DNA of 36,325 bases, from assembly GCA_023262335.1 (NCBI GenBank), contig JALRBE010000009.1:1-36325 (forward strand). The letters run 5' to 3'. The notes beneath the pieces are model-generated. The model ran no database searches and was not told the origin of the DNA. It worked only from the letters and a program-made list of their open reading frames with translations. The translations under genes and the position numbers were made by a program. Below are positions 1-9,604 of this stretch, in pieces; position 1 is the first letter of the stretch, and each line of letters starts with the position of its first letter. Source of the DNA: Candidatus Saccharimonadia bacterium. GTDB lineage: Bacteria > Patescibacteriota > Saccharimonadia > Saccharimonadales > Saccharimonadaceae.

Positions 1-1059
1 TACATGTTGTCGGTGAACTCATACCGGCCGGTGTATGGCAGCTTGCCAGCGACGACCAATCCGGACACGGCAAAATACGTCAGGAGCAGCGTCTGGAAAC
101 ACTCGGCGGTGTACTGTCCGGGTAGCGCGGCGCCGTCGAAGAAGCCGCAGGTACAGGTGACCGGCGATGACGTGCGCGTGGGTGGCAAGATAGAAACCAG
201 CTATTCGACGTATCCGGTCGCAGGGCTCACGACGCGCTTTGGCAGTTGGGGGCAGTACGCCTCGTACTCCGTCGGCACGGTGACCGGCTTCGCCACGCAA
301 GCGGCGCTTCGCGGCAGCGGTATCGCGGACGGCGGGCCTGCAAGAGACTACAGCGCGCTGACGTTCGCGAACGTCACGTCGCCGTTCGGTGGCTACGCGC
401 CAACCAAAAGCGCCGTGAATTCGCCTGGCGCTACCGGAGTCAAGCAGCTGTTCATGCCGCTCGCGAACGCGACGCCCGTGACGGCGCCGACGCTTGCCGG
501 TCCTGCGTCGGTTGAGATTTCTCGCATTGGCAGCAGCAAGAAGCCGTATCTCGTGTCGGGACCCGTATCGATTACGGCGGGCACGCCTGCCGAGATGCCT
601 GCCGGCAAGACCGTCATTTTGGTAGCAACGGGGACGGTGACCATACGGAGCGATTTGCGCTACACGCCGGCGGCGCTGGACGCGCGGCTCGGGCTTGGGC
701 AGATTCCGCAGCTTGTCATTATCGCGCCGAATATCCACATCGCGGAGAACGTCCGGAACATCGACGCTTGGCTGATCGCCGACAGCGACAACGGGACGAT
801 CGATACCTGCGAACCTCGGTCCTCGGCGACACTGAGCCCGACGGTCTGCCGCGACCAGCTGGTGGTGAACGGTCCGGTCGTCACGGACAAGCTCAAGCTG
901 CATCGTACTGCCGGTGCTGAGTCCGGGCAAGAAGACAATCCGGCGGAGCGGTTCAATAACAGGGGCGATTCCTACTTATGGGCGCTGAATTACCTCCGCG
1001 ATAATAACCAGAGCAATCTCATAACGACGAACAGAACGGAGTTACCGCCACGGTACTGA
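1..1059 (+). CDS. Hypothetical secreted/pilus-associated protein, probably the 3' part of a gene that starts upstream of the window
   Basis: Frame is open from base 1; 351-aa ORF with low-complexity Ser/Thr/Gly/Ala-rich extracellular character; sits just upstream of the T4P locus. Confidence 0.6.
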   Translation, partial: YMLSVNSYRPVYGSLPATTNPDTAKYVRSSVWKHSAVYCPGSAAPSKKPQVQVTGDDVRVGGKIETSYSTYPVAGLTTRFGSWGQYASYSVGTVTGFATQAALRGSGIADGGPARDYSALTFANVTSPFGGYAPTKSAVNSPGATGVKQLFMPLANATPVTAPTLAGPASVEISRIGSSKKPYLVSGPVSITAGTPAEMPAGKTVILVATGTVTIRSDLRYTPAALDARLGLGQIPQLVIIAPNIHIAENVRNIDAWLIADSDNGTIDTCEPRSSATLSPTVCRDQLVVNGPVVTDKLKLHRTAGAESGQEDNPAERFNNRGDSYLWALNYLRDNNQSNLITTNRTELPPRY

Positions 1060-1064
1060 CGCCT

Positions 1065-2069
1065 ATGAAAACGAACGAACCTGAAGCAATCAAAGAAGTG
1101 TCGCAACAATCTGGCGAGGGCCGGCGAAAGCTGCCTGCGCGCCGTAAGCGGATGATCGCAGCGGTCACGGCCGCAGCGGTGATTGTGGTCGGCGCGGGAG
1201 CGGTCATCTACTCAATGGTCGTCGATACCCCTGAAAAACTGCTTGCGGACAGTCTGTATAATACGTTCAGTCTAAAAAAGGTGACGTACGAGGCGACACT
1301 GGACAATCCGGCGGCAGACCCGTTGAAGGCTGAGTCGAGGAAGCTGACGGCCACGGGGCGGTACGCCAGTGATGTCGGCCACGGGGCGACCCTTACCACG
1401 ACGTTGCCATTGTCTGGGTATGACCTCTCGATCGTCGCCGAAGCGGTGCTTGTGAACGACGGCGACGCGTACGTGAACTACAAGGATATTACGTACATGC
1501 CAGTGTCCGGCGGCGCCTTGCCAGGGCATATTGACGACGCCATGCAGGCGTCGACCAAAAGCATGCTCACCAACAAATGGCTGAAGACGGAAGCCGAGGA
1601 GCTCCGAGTTGGCAGCAGCTGCGAGCTTGGCGCGTTCCAGAAGCTCCAAAAGGAGCCTTCACTGGCCAGGGATCTGGTCGGCGCGGTGCAGCGTGCCGGG
1701 GGCATGCGAATAGGCACCAAGGACGCCACTGACAGCGAGGTGACGCTTACGGCAATGCCGAAGCCCGAAAAAGCGGCAGATGCTTTGGCGGCATACAAGG
1801 AGACGTCGTTTTACAAAGATATCCTGGCGTGCAGCGGGTCGGAAGAGACGGCGCTGCAGGGCGTCAGCGACGTGATCCTGAAAGGATCGTTTGAACTGCG
1901 GATCGACAAGAAGGCGCGGCTGATCAAGGAGCTACGCCTGACGCACGGCGAAGAGGGTGGCAAGGCGACGCTACGCGTGGCGATCAAACCGGCATCTGAC
2001 GTTACGGTGGACATACCCAAGGGCGCTGTCAGTAGCCTGGCTCCTGTCGCCCCTGTGCCAAGCAACTAA
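1065..2069 (+). CDS. Hypothetical single-pass membrane protein with large extracytoplasmic domain
   Basis: ORF with basic N-terminus followed by TM (MIAAVTAAAVIVVGAGAVIYSMV). Confidence 0.75.
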   Translation: MKTNEPEAIKEVSQQSGEGRRKLPARRKRMIAAVTAAAVIVVGAGAVIYSMVVDTPEKLLADSLYNTFSLKKVTYEATLDNPAADPLKAESRKLTATGRYASDVGHGATLTTTLPLSGYDLSIVAEAVLVNDGDAYVNYKDITYMPVSGGALPGHIDDAMQASTKSMLTNKWLKTEAEELRVGSSCELGAFQKLQKEPSLARDLVGAVQRAGGMRIGTKDATDSEVTLTAMPKPEKAADALAAYKETSFYKDILACSGSEETALQGVSDVILKGSFELRIDKKARLIKELRLTHGEEGGKATLRVAIKPASDVTVDIPKGAVSSLAPVAPVPSN

Positions 2070-2116
2070 AAATCCCTTTTCCATACCATGACGCTTATGG
2101 TATCATTAGGACTATT

Positions 2117-3160
2117 ATGGCGATTATAAAAGGCGTGGGCGATTTCTTCGGTCTGGACATAGGCACTGCCGGGGTACGTGTCGTGCAGCTTGCTCCTGGG
2201 GCGAACGGCCGCTGGTCCCTGAAGCATTACGGGTACGCTCCTATCGATCTCAAGACGGCGCTGGCGGATTCGGCGGAGGCCAAACAACGGCTTTCCGAAG
2301 TGATCATGACGGTCGTTGGGCAGAGCGGCATCAAGACCAAAGCGGTAGCCATAGGGCTGCCTGCGACCAAGACCTTCGTGACGGTCATCGACGTGCCGAG
2401 CACGAGCGTGCCTGATTTGAAAAGCACCTTGCGGTACCAGTTGGACCAGTATATTCCGATGGCCGTGGACGATGCCAAGGTGGACTGGGCGGTACTCGGG
2501 CAGTCTCCGCAGGACCCCGCGTTGCACGAAGTCCTGATCGCGAGCACCGCGGCGTCGTACGCGGAAGAACGGCTTGAACTGATCGAAGGGCTTGGTTTCG
2601 ACGTGATTGCTGCCGAACCGGAACCGCTCGCGACCATGCGCTCGGTACTGACTCCCGGCGCGAAGGACGCGCAGGTAATCGTGGATATGGGCGAACAGTC
2701 GGTAAACGTCGTTGTCAGCTACGGCGACATGCCACGCTTGGTGCGAACGATACCGAACGGCTTGAGCACGCTGACGCATGCGGCCGTTCAGAACTTAGGC
2801 GTCGAAGAAGACCAGGCGCGCCAGTTCATCTTGAAATTCGGCCTTGCCAGCGACAAGCTCGAAGGCAAAATCCCGCAGGCACTAGCTGGCACTCTTGACG
2901 GCTTTACGTCAGAGCTGTCAAAGTCAATCAAGTTCTTCCAAACCAAGTACACGTCTTTGACCGTCGGCAATATCGTCCTGGTGGGCTACGCGGGGACGAT
3001 TCCGCAGATGGCGGAATACTTGTCGAACAAATTGGGAATCCAGGTTTCGGTCGCGAATCCTTGGCAGTTCGTTGCGGCGCCGACCGACCCGAACTTCGTG
3101 GCGAACACGACTGAGTTTGCCGTTGCCGTCGGTTTGGCGCAGCGGGGAGGCGACTTATGA
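2117..3160 (+). CDS. pilM: Type IV pilus assembly protein PilM (actin-like ATPase)
   Basis: FFGLDIGTAGVRVVQL start motif, length, operon position before pilN/pilO-like genes. Confidence 0.9.
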   Translation: MAIIKGVGDFFGLDIGTAGVRVVQLAPGANGRWSLKHYGYAPIDLKTALADSAEAKQRLSEVIMTVVGQSGIKTKAVAIGLPATKTFVTVIDVPSTSVPDLKSTLRYQLDQYIPMAVDDAKVDWAVLGQSPQDPALHEVLIASTAASYAEERLELIEGLGFDVIAAEPEPLATMRSVLTPGAKDAQVIVDMGEQSVNVVVSYGDMPRLVRTIPNGLSTLTHAAVQNLGVEEDQARQFILKFGLASDKLEGKIPQALAGTLDGFTSELSKSIKFFQTKYTSLTVGNIVLVGYAGTIPQMAEYLSNKLGIQVSVANPWQFVAAPTDPNFVANTTEFAVAVGLAQRGGDL

Positions 3161-3888
3161 TAGAAATCAATCTCGTCCCTGACGTCAAACAGGAATTCAT
3201 ACGAGCAAAGCGCGTTAGGAATCTTGTGGTTTCCGGAGCGGTACTGGTCGGAATCGCTGCTATTGGGATCGTGGTACTGCTTGCCGTTTATCTGTACGGA
3301 GTTCAGACGCTCCGCTCGAGCTTGGCGAACGATGCTATCAAGGAGAACTCTTCCAAGTTGCAAAAGACCCCTGACCTTGCGAACATACTGACGATCCAAG
3401 GCCAGCTCGCGAGTCTCAGCTCGCTGCACGACCAAAAAAACGTCGGATCCCGCGTGTTCGAGGTACTGCAGGCGATCAATCCGTCAGCACCGAACCAAGT
3501 CACGTTCTCGACCGTCAAATTCGACGCGACGACCGGCATCGTTCATTTGGACGCACAGGCCGCCGGCGGCTACGTCGCGGCGGATGTCTTCGAGAAGACG
3601 GTACGAGCGATCACGTTTACCTACCAGGTGGAGGGCGACAACAACGCGACGAGCAAACCGCTTGTTACCGACGTGTTGTTGTCTGGTCTCAGCTACGGCG
3701 AAGATGCCAGTGGCAAAAAAGTTTTGCGGTTCTCGGCCGATCTGACGTACAGTCCGGAACTGTTCCAGGTCTCGTCGAAGGAAGTCCGCATCGAGCGGCC
3801 GGATTATCAGAACGCGACGGACTCGTTCAAGTACCTGCCAGGCAGTTTGTTCAGTAGTCGTGCGACCGACATAGGGGAGGGACAGTAA
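3157..3888 (+). CDS. pilN: PilN-like type IV pilus inner-membrane assembly protein
   Basis: MIEINLVPDVKQEFIRAKRVR start plus TM; overlaps pilM by 4 nt. Confidence 0.75.
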   Translation: MIEINLVPDVKQEFIRAKRVRNLVVSGAVLVGIAAIGIVVLLAVYLYGVQTLRSSLANDAIKENSSKLQKTPDLANILTIQGQLASLSSLHDQKNVGSRVFEVLQAINPSAPNQVTFSTVKFDATTGIVHLDAQAAGGYVAADVFEKTVRAITFTYQVEGDNNATSKPLVTDVLLSGLSYGEDASGKKVLRFSADLTYSPELFQVSSKEVRIERPDYQNATDSFKYLPGSLFSSRATDIGEGQ

Positions 3889-4595
3889 TGGATAATACCG
3901 TGTCGGCAGGCGTGCGAAAACGGCAGCAAATCAAACGGGCGAACAGGACGATGTTCCTTTGGATAGCCGGAGTTTCGGCGATTGTCGGGGTGGCCGTCGT
4001 TTTGTCGATTTTCCTCGTGCAAAAGATCGTGTTTGGCGAAAAAGTCATCGCCGAGAAGAACAAGACGGTCGACGTGCTGCAAAAGAACCTGCAAGCGGTT
4101 GACGGATTGAAGCAGAATATCAACGTGTTGAACACGAACGAGGCATTGAATAAAACGAAACTCAAAGAAACCGACACGGCAATCCAATCCGTCCTAGACG
4201 CGCTGCCGGCAAACGCGAACCCGACGGCGTTGGCATCGTCGTTGCAAACGAAGTTGCTCGCGGGTATTCCGGGAGTGACCCTTGAGGCGCTCAGCGTCGA
4301 TTCGCCTGGCGTCACGACGGGCGCGGCGGCGCCAGCGGCGCCTACGGGTACAGGCACGACAAGCACGGGCGCGGCGAACCAGATCAACTACAGCTTTTCG
4401 GTGAGTGCCGGCGCTAATAATTACGATGCGCTCAGGCAAGTATTGGCGCGCGTCGAGCGGTCGATCCGACCGTTCAACAACCAGATGGTAAGCATCGAAA
4501 CGCAGGGCGAGAAGTTGACGATGAAAGTCGACGGCGCAAGCTACTACGAACTGGCGCGTACGCTCGAACTCAAAGACAAGGTGGTAAAACCATGA
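3888..4595 (+). CDS. pilO: PilO-like type IV pilus assembly protein
   Basis: N-terminal TM, coiled coil, PilO-like C-terminal ferredoxin-like region; position between pilN and pilB. Confidence 0.6.
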   Translation: MDNTVSAGVRKRQQIKRANRTMFLWIAGVSAIVGVAVVLSIFLVQKIVFGEKVIAEKNKTVDVLQKNLQAVDGLKQNINVLNTNEALNKTKLKETDTAIQSVLDALPANANPTALASSLQTKLLAGIPGVTLEALSVDSPGVTTGAAAPAAPTGTGTTSTGAANQINYSFSVSAGANNYDALRQVLARVERSIRPFNNQMVSIETQGEKLTMKVDGASYYELARTLELKDKVVKP

Positions 4596-4810
4596 AACGC
4601 AGTGATATAGCGGCGATCGTATTCATAGCCAGCACGAGTGTCATTATCGCGTATTTCGTCGCGAACGCGATCGTCGGCAGTCCGTCGTCGAAGAACGAAA
4701 CCGTCAAGACGGCAGACCCTATTACGGCCGAGATCGAGGAACCAAAGCCATCTATCTTTAACGAGGAAGCGATTAATCCTACCGTCGAGGTAACGATCGG
4801 TGATGAATAG
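4592..4810 (+). CDS. Small single-pass membrane protein encoded inside the T4P assembly operon
   Basis: 72 aa, N-terminal TM, acidic tail; translationally coupled to pilO-like gene (ATGA overlap). Confidence 0.7.
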   Translation: MKRSDIAAIVFIASTSVIIAYFVANAIVGSPSSKNETVKTADPITAEIEEPKPSIFNEEAINPTVEVTIGDE

Positions 4811-4834
4811 CCGTCGGGTGCAGGAAGACGAAAC

Positions 4835-6598
4835 GTGGCATTACTGACGACGGAAATCCAAAGCAAGCTGACGGCGCTTCTTATTGAAGAAGGCCTCGTG
4901 TCGCAAGCGGTGCTCGACGCCGCGCGGCAAGAGTCCGAGGAGACGAAGAAGCCGTTCTTCGAACTGTTGACGGAGCGTCGGATCATCGACGAGGAGATGC
5001 TAACCCATGCGCTTGCCCAGCTTTCAGGCGTGCCGTACGTAAACCTGACGAACAGTATCATCAGCCAGCAAGTCCTTGACTTGATTCCGGAGGACGTCGC
5101 CGAGCGGTTCATGACCGTACCGCTCGCGGAACTGCAAAACAGGCTGGCGGTGGCGATGGTCGACGCGAGCAACGTCCAAGCCGTCGACTATCTTTCGAAT
5201 CTCATCGAGCGGCCATTGAAAGTATTCATGGCATCGGAAGTCGGCGTGCGTCACATACTCGACCAGTACAAGACGGATCTTTCCACGGTCAACGAGGCGG
5301 CGAACGCGTCGCAACAGGAAGCCGACCGCGAAGAAGAGAGCAATATAAAGACGATCGTTCAGGACTCGCCGATCAGCCGTGCGCTGTCGACCATACTTGA
5401 GTACGCGGTCAAGTCTCGGGCGAGCGACATCCATATCGAGCCGCTCGATTCGGCCCTCAAAATTCGTTGCCGCGTGGACGGCGTGTTGCGTGAGGTCATG
5501 CAGTTGCCGAAGGCGATCGAACCCGCGCTTGTCAGCCGTATCAAAATCCTTTCCGACCTGAAAATCGACGAGCATAGGGTGCCACAGGACGGTCAGTTCG
5601 CCGTGAAGGTGGCAAACAAGGAAGTCGACCTTCGTGTCGCGATCAGCCCGGTTGTTTGGGGCGAGCAAGTGGTGATCCGTCTGCTCGACAAATCCGGGAC
5701 CGCGCTCGACCTTGAGGCGATGGGCTATGCAGGCAGGGCTCTGCGCGCGATTCAAAAAGGCGTCAGACGGCCAAACGGCATGGTGTTGACGTCCGGTCCG
5801 ACCGGAAGTGGCAAGTCAACGAGCCTGTACGCCCTCATACAAGAGGTGAAGGACGACACGGTCAACATCGTCACCCTGGAAGACCCTGTTGAATACAAGA
5901 TGAGCGGCGTGAACCAAATACAAGTCAATAGCGACGTCGGGCTGACGTTCGCGACCGGTTTGCGGTCGATTCTGCGACAGGACCCGAATATCGTCATGGT
6001 CGGCGAGATCCGCGACGGCGAGACGGCGAACCTCGCCATACAGGCGGCGCTGACAGGACACTTGGTACTCAGCACGTTGCACACGAACAGTGCGGCGGGC
6101 GTCTTGCCGCGCTTGCTCGACATGCAGATCGAGCCGTTCCTTATTGCCAGCACCGTCAATACTATCATTGGCCAGCGCTTGGTGCGCCGGGTTTCCGCTA
6201 AGCGTGACGCGTACCAGTCAAACCCTATAGAAACGCAGAATATCCTCGCGACCGTCGGGCACCTGTTGCCAAAGACGCCGGCCGAAGTCGCTCAGGTTTC
6301 GGCGGATCTTGGCTATAAAGACTTGCCACTTGCCGGTCAAAACGCTTATACTCTAGTCAAGGGTAAAGATACCCCAGCGACCCCAAGAGGATACAGTGGT
6401 CGCGCAGGGTTGTATGAAGTCATGGACGTCAGCGAGTCGATTCAACAGTTGATTACCGCTCGCGCGACTTCAAGCCAAATACAGAAACAAGCGATCGCCG
6501 AAGGCATGATCACGATGCGCCAAGACGGATACCTGAAGGCGCTGCAAGGAATAACGACGCTCGAAGAAGTCAACAGGGTAACGGCTGACACGGCATAA
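4835..6598 (+). CDS. pilB: Type IV pilus extension ATPase PilB/GspE family
   Basis: MshEN-like N-domain, Walker A GPTGSGKST, Walker B region QDPNIVMVGEIRDGETA; GTG start. Confidence 0.92.
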   Translation: MALLTTEIQSKLTALLIEEGLVSQAVLDAARQESEETKKPFFELLTERRIIDEEMLTHALAQLSGVPYVNLTNSIISQQVLDLIPEDVAERFMTVPLAELQNRLAVAMVDASNVQAVDYLSNLIERPLKVFMASEVGVRHILDQYKTDLSTVNEAANASQQEADREEESNIKTIVQDSPISRALSTILEYAVKSRASDIHIEPLDSALKIRCRVDGVLREVMQLPKAIEPALVSRIKILSDLKIDEHRVPQDGQFAVKVANKEVDLRVAISPVVWGEQVVIRLLDKSGTALDLEAMGYAGRALRAIQKGVRRPNGMVLTSGPTGSGKSTSLYALIQEVKDDTVNIVTLEDPVEYKMSGVNQIQVNSDVGLTFATGLRSILRQDPNIVMVGEIRDGETANLAIQAALTGHLVLSTLHTNSAAGVLPRLLDMQIEPFLIASTVNTIIGQRLVRRVSAKRDAYQSNPIETQNILATVGHLLPKTPAEVAQVSADLGYKDLPLAGQNAYTLVKGKDTPATPRGYSGRAGLYEVMDVSESIQQLITARATSSQIQKQAIAEGMITMRQDGYLKALQGITTLEEVNRVTADTA

Positions 6599-6606
6599 GG
6601 GGGGGT

Positions 6607-7677
6607 ATGGTAAACCAAGAACTGAGAATCGAGATCTTACTTGAAGAAGTCGTGCGCCGACGCGCGTCCGACCTTCATATTCAGGTCGGGCTGCCACCGA
6701 TGCTTCGGGTCGACGGTTCCTTGACGGCGTTCCCAGGCTTTGACGCGCTCGACGCCTCAGCGGTCGAGACGCTTTTGTTCTCGATTCTTGACCAAGAGCA
6801 GCAGCAGATTCTCGACAAGGACAAAGAGTTCGACTTCAGCTTCGCGTTCGGCACTCTTGGCCGATTCCGCGTGAACGCGTATCACGAGCGAGGTAACCTC
6901 GCTGCCGCGCTCAGGTTCATCCCGAACGAAATCAAAACGATCAGCGAGCTCGGCGTGCCTCCGGTCGTCATGAACTTTTCAAGCTATCCTCGCGGTCTCG
7001 TGTTGGTGACGGGGCCGACCGGCAGCGGCAAATCAACGACGCTTGCCGCGCTCGTCGACAAACTCAATACCGACACCGCGCAGCACATCATTACCATCGA
7101 AGATCCTATAGAATTCACGCACAAATCGAAGAAGTCGGTCGTCGTGCAGCGCGAAGTGCATTACGATACGTACAGCTTTTCGGCAGCGCTCCGCTCGAGC
7201 CTTCGTCAGGACCCCGACGTCGTGCTTATCGGCGAGATGCGCGATCTTGAAACGATCAGCGCCGCCATTACCATCGCAGAGACGGGCCACCTCGTGCTCG
7301 CTTCGTTGCACACGAACAGCGCCGCCCAGTCGATCGACCGTATGATCGACGTATTTCCGCCGCATCAGCAATCACAAATCAGGGCGCAACTTGCGAACAT
7401 CCTCATGGGCATATGCTCGCAGCGGCTCGTGCCGACCATCGGCGGCGGACGCATCGTGGCTGCCGAGGTGCTCGTCGCCAACCCGGCAGTCCGTAATATC
7501 ATCCGCGAAGGCAAGACGCACCAGCTCGACGCGGTCATTCAGACTGGTGCCGACGCGGGCATGCAGACCATGGATCGCACCTTGGTCGGCTTGGTACAGA
7601 GCGGCGTGGTCACCTATGACGACGCGCGCAGCTTTGCCGTTGATGTCAGCGAGTTCGAACGGTTAATGCGGGGGTAA
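6607..7677 (+). CDS. pilT: Type IV pilus retraction ATPase PilT
   Basis: RASDLHIQVGLPPMLRVDG, GPTGSGKSTT, RQDPDVVLIGEMRDLETI, AETGHLVLASLHTNSA. Confidence 0.95.
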   Translation: MVNQELRIEILLEEVVRRRASDLHIQVGLPPMLRVDGSLTAFPGFDALDASAVETLLFSILDQEQQQILDKDKEFDFSFAFGTLGRFRVNAYHERGNLAAALRFIPNEIKTISELGVPPVVMNFSSYPRGLVLVTGPTGSGKSTTLAALVDKLNTDTAQHIITIEDPIEFTHKSKKSVVVQREVHYDTYSFSAALRSSLRQDPDVVLIGEMRDLETISAAITIAETGHLVLASLHTNSAAQSIDRMIDVFPPHQQSQIRAQLANILMGICSQRLVPTIGGGRIVAAEVLVANPAVRNIIREGKTHQLDAVIQTGADAGMQTMDRTLVGLVQSGVVTYDDARSFAVDVSEFERLMRG

Positions 7678-7683
7678 TCAAAC

Positions 7684-8895
7684 ATGCGCAAATTCCATTA
7701 CGAGGCACGAGACGGCAGCACTGACAAAGTCGTGAAGGCGTTCGTGCAGGCCGAGTCGGAGAGAGACGCCGCCAAGCTGCTGATCGGGCAGAATTTCACG
7801 CCTCTTGAGATCACCGAGGTCGATGAGAACGGGGGCATGTTCGAGAAGTTCAAGCATCGGATCACCACGAAAGACAAAGTCGTTTTCACGAGGCAGCTTG
7901 CCACTCTGATCGCCGCAGGCTTGCCGCTCTCGCAGAGCTTGCGGTCGCTGGTCGATCAGACGCAGAATCCGCGTATGAAAGGGGTGGTTCAGGAAATCAT
8001 CGCGTCGGTCGAAGGTGGTTCTTCGCTTCATGATTCCTTCGCCAAGCATCCCGCGGTGTTCAATCAACTATTCCTGGCGTTGGTCGCGTCCGGAGAAGTC
8101 TCCGGTACGCTCGACGAGGCGCTGCAGAGCGTCGCCAACCAGCAGGAAAAAGACGCTGCCATCATGAGCCGTATCAGGGGTGCTCTGACGTACCCTGTCA
8201 TCGTGTTGTTCGTGATTTTCGGCGTGTTGATATTCATGTTGGTCACGGTCGTTCCCCAGGTAGAAAAACTGTATAAGGACCTGCATCAGACGCTTCCGTT
8301 CATCACGCAGGCGATCGTGTCGGTTTCGGGCTTCGTGACGCAATACTGGTGGGCGGTTCTGCTTGCTTTGGCGTTCGTTCTGTCGGGCGCCATCAAATAT
8401 TTCCGGAGCGAAGGCGGCAAGCAGACGCTTGACGCGATCAAACTGAACGTGCCGCTGTTCAAAGGGTTGTTCCGTAGGCTGTACATGGCCCGCTTCACAA
8501 GGACTGGCGAAACGCTGCTCCGAGCAGGTGTCAGCATGCTCGACATGTTGGCGATTGCCAGCACGGCCGTCAACAACAGGCTCATAAGCGCCGAGATCGA
8601 CGCCGCGGCAGAGAAGGTGAAAGGAGGCAAAGACCTCTCGACGTCTCTTGCTGCTGGCGAGTATTTCCCGCAACTTGTCCCGCAGATGATCGGCATCGGC
8701 GAAAAATCCGGCCGTATCGACGAAATGCTTGGCAAGACGGCGAAGATTTACGAAGACGAGCTCGACGAGGAAATCAGGACGATATCGACGGCGATCGAGC
8801 CGATTCTCATGGTAGTGCTCGCGATAGTCGCGGGCGGCATGGTCGCGGCGATCCTGCTGCCTATTTACAGCCTCGTGAACACGATCCGCATTTAA
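7684..8895 (+). CDS. pilC: Type II secretion/type IV pilus platform protein PilC
   Basis: Two T2SSF repeats, TM segments, FTRQLATLIAAGLPL motif. Confidence 0.93.
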   Translation: MRKFHYEARDGSTDKVVKAFVQAESERDAAKLLIGQNFTPLEITEVDENGGMFEKFKHRITTKDKVVFTRQLATLIAAGLPLSQSLRSLVDQTQNPRMKGVVQEIIASVEGGSSLHDSFAKHPAVFNQLFLALVASGEVSGTLDEALQSVANQQEKDAAIMSRIRGALTYPVIVLFVIFGVLIFMLVTVVPQVEKLYKDLHQTLPFITQAIVSVSGFVTQYWWAVLLALAFVLSGAIKYFRSEGGKQTLDAIKLNVPLFKGLFRRLYMARFTRTGETLLRAGVSMLDMLAIASTAVNNRLISAEIDAAAEKVKGGKDLSTSLAAGEYFPQLVPQMIGIGEKSGRIDEMLGKTAKIYEDELDEEIRTISTAIEPILMVVLAIVAGGMVAAILLPIYSLVNTIRI

Positions 8896-8994
8896 TCTGG
8901 ACATGCCGTAGCACGTGGTGTACGATTATAAACGTTACCATTATTAATACGTAAGCATCATATAACGACACGTTCATAGAAAGGTGGAAATTCC

Positions 8995-9531
8995 ATGAAC
9001 ACACAACACAAACAAGCTAACGCGGATGGACGAGGTTTCACGATCATCGAAGTCGTGCTCGTGCTTGCCATTGCTGGACTCATATTCCTGATGGTGTTCA
9101 TCGCGCTGCCCGCCTTGCAACGCGGCCAAAGGGACACGTCCCGCAAGAGCGACGCGGGTATCGTTTCGTCTGCCATTACCGGCTATACGAGCAACAACAG
9201 GGGCGCTTTCCCGTCCACGACGAACCTGACCGGCGTATCGACCGGCGTGCTTGCCGCTTCGGGCGGGTATGTCAATTCGAGTTCGGTTTCTCAGAGTACG
9301 ACTACGGTTACCGTGGTGACGTCCGCGACCGCTCCTGCGGCAACGACGACGGCTACGTATACCGCTACTGACGGCGTAATCGCGGTGTATCAGGGCTATA
9401 AGTGTGACCCATCCGTCAGTACTGGTCCTCTTGTCGCCGGCCTGCGTGGCTCTGGCAACAAGTCCAAGTTCGCGACGGTTACGTACGTCGAAGCGGGCGG
9501 TAGCGGGGCCTACCACTGCCAAGACAACTAG
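8995..9531 (+). CDS. Type IV prepilin, likely major pilin
   Basis: Class III signal GFTIIEVVLVLAIAGLIFLMVFIALPAL; RBS aaaggtgg. Confidence 0.88.
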   Translation: MNTQHKQANADGRGFTIIEVVLVLAIAGLIFLMVFIALPALQRGQRDTSRKSDAGIVSSAITGYTSNNRGAFPSTTNLTGVSTGVLAASGGYVNSSSVSQSTTTVTVVTSATAPAATTTATYTATDGVIAVYQGYKCDPSVSTGPLVAGLRGSGNKSKFATVTYVEAGGSGAYHCQDN

Positions 9532-9541
9532 GCGTTGATTA

Positions 9542-9579
9542 GCAATGAAACGAGGGCGAATTCGCCCTCGTTTCATTGC
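9542..9579 (+). terminator. Perfect palindrome/terminator-like hairpin between pilin and pilD
   Basis: gcaatgaaacgagggcgaa|ttcgccctcgtttcattgc: 19-nt arms, zero spacer. Confidence 0.75.
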
Positions 9580-9604
9580 GTCCTTTGGTGTATCATAAGA
9601 GCAT

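Noticed and set aside
2066-2779. 237-aa minus-strand ORF opposite pilM
   Set aside because: Shadow ORF; no RBS or conserved features
5024-5755. 243-aa minus-strand ORF opposite pilB
   Set aside because: Shadow frame of pilB
8068-8904. 278-aa minus-strand ORF opposite pilC
   Set aside because: Antisense of pilC with Arg/His/Asp-rich composition typical of GC-rich shadow frames
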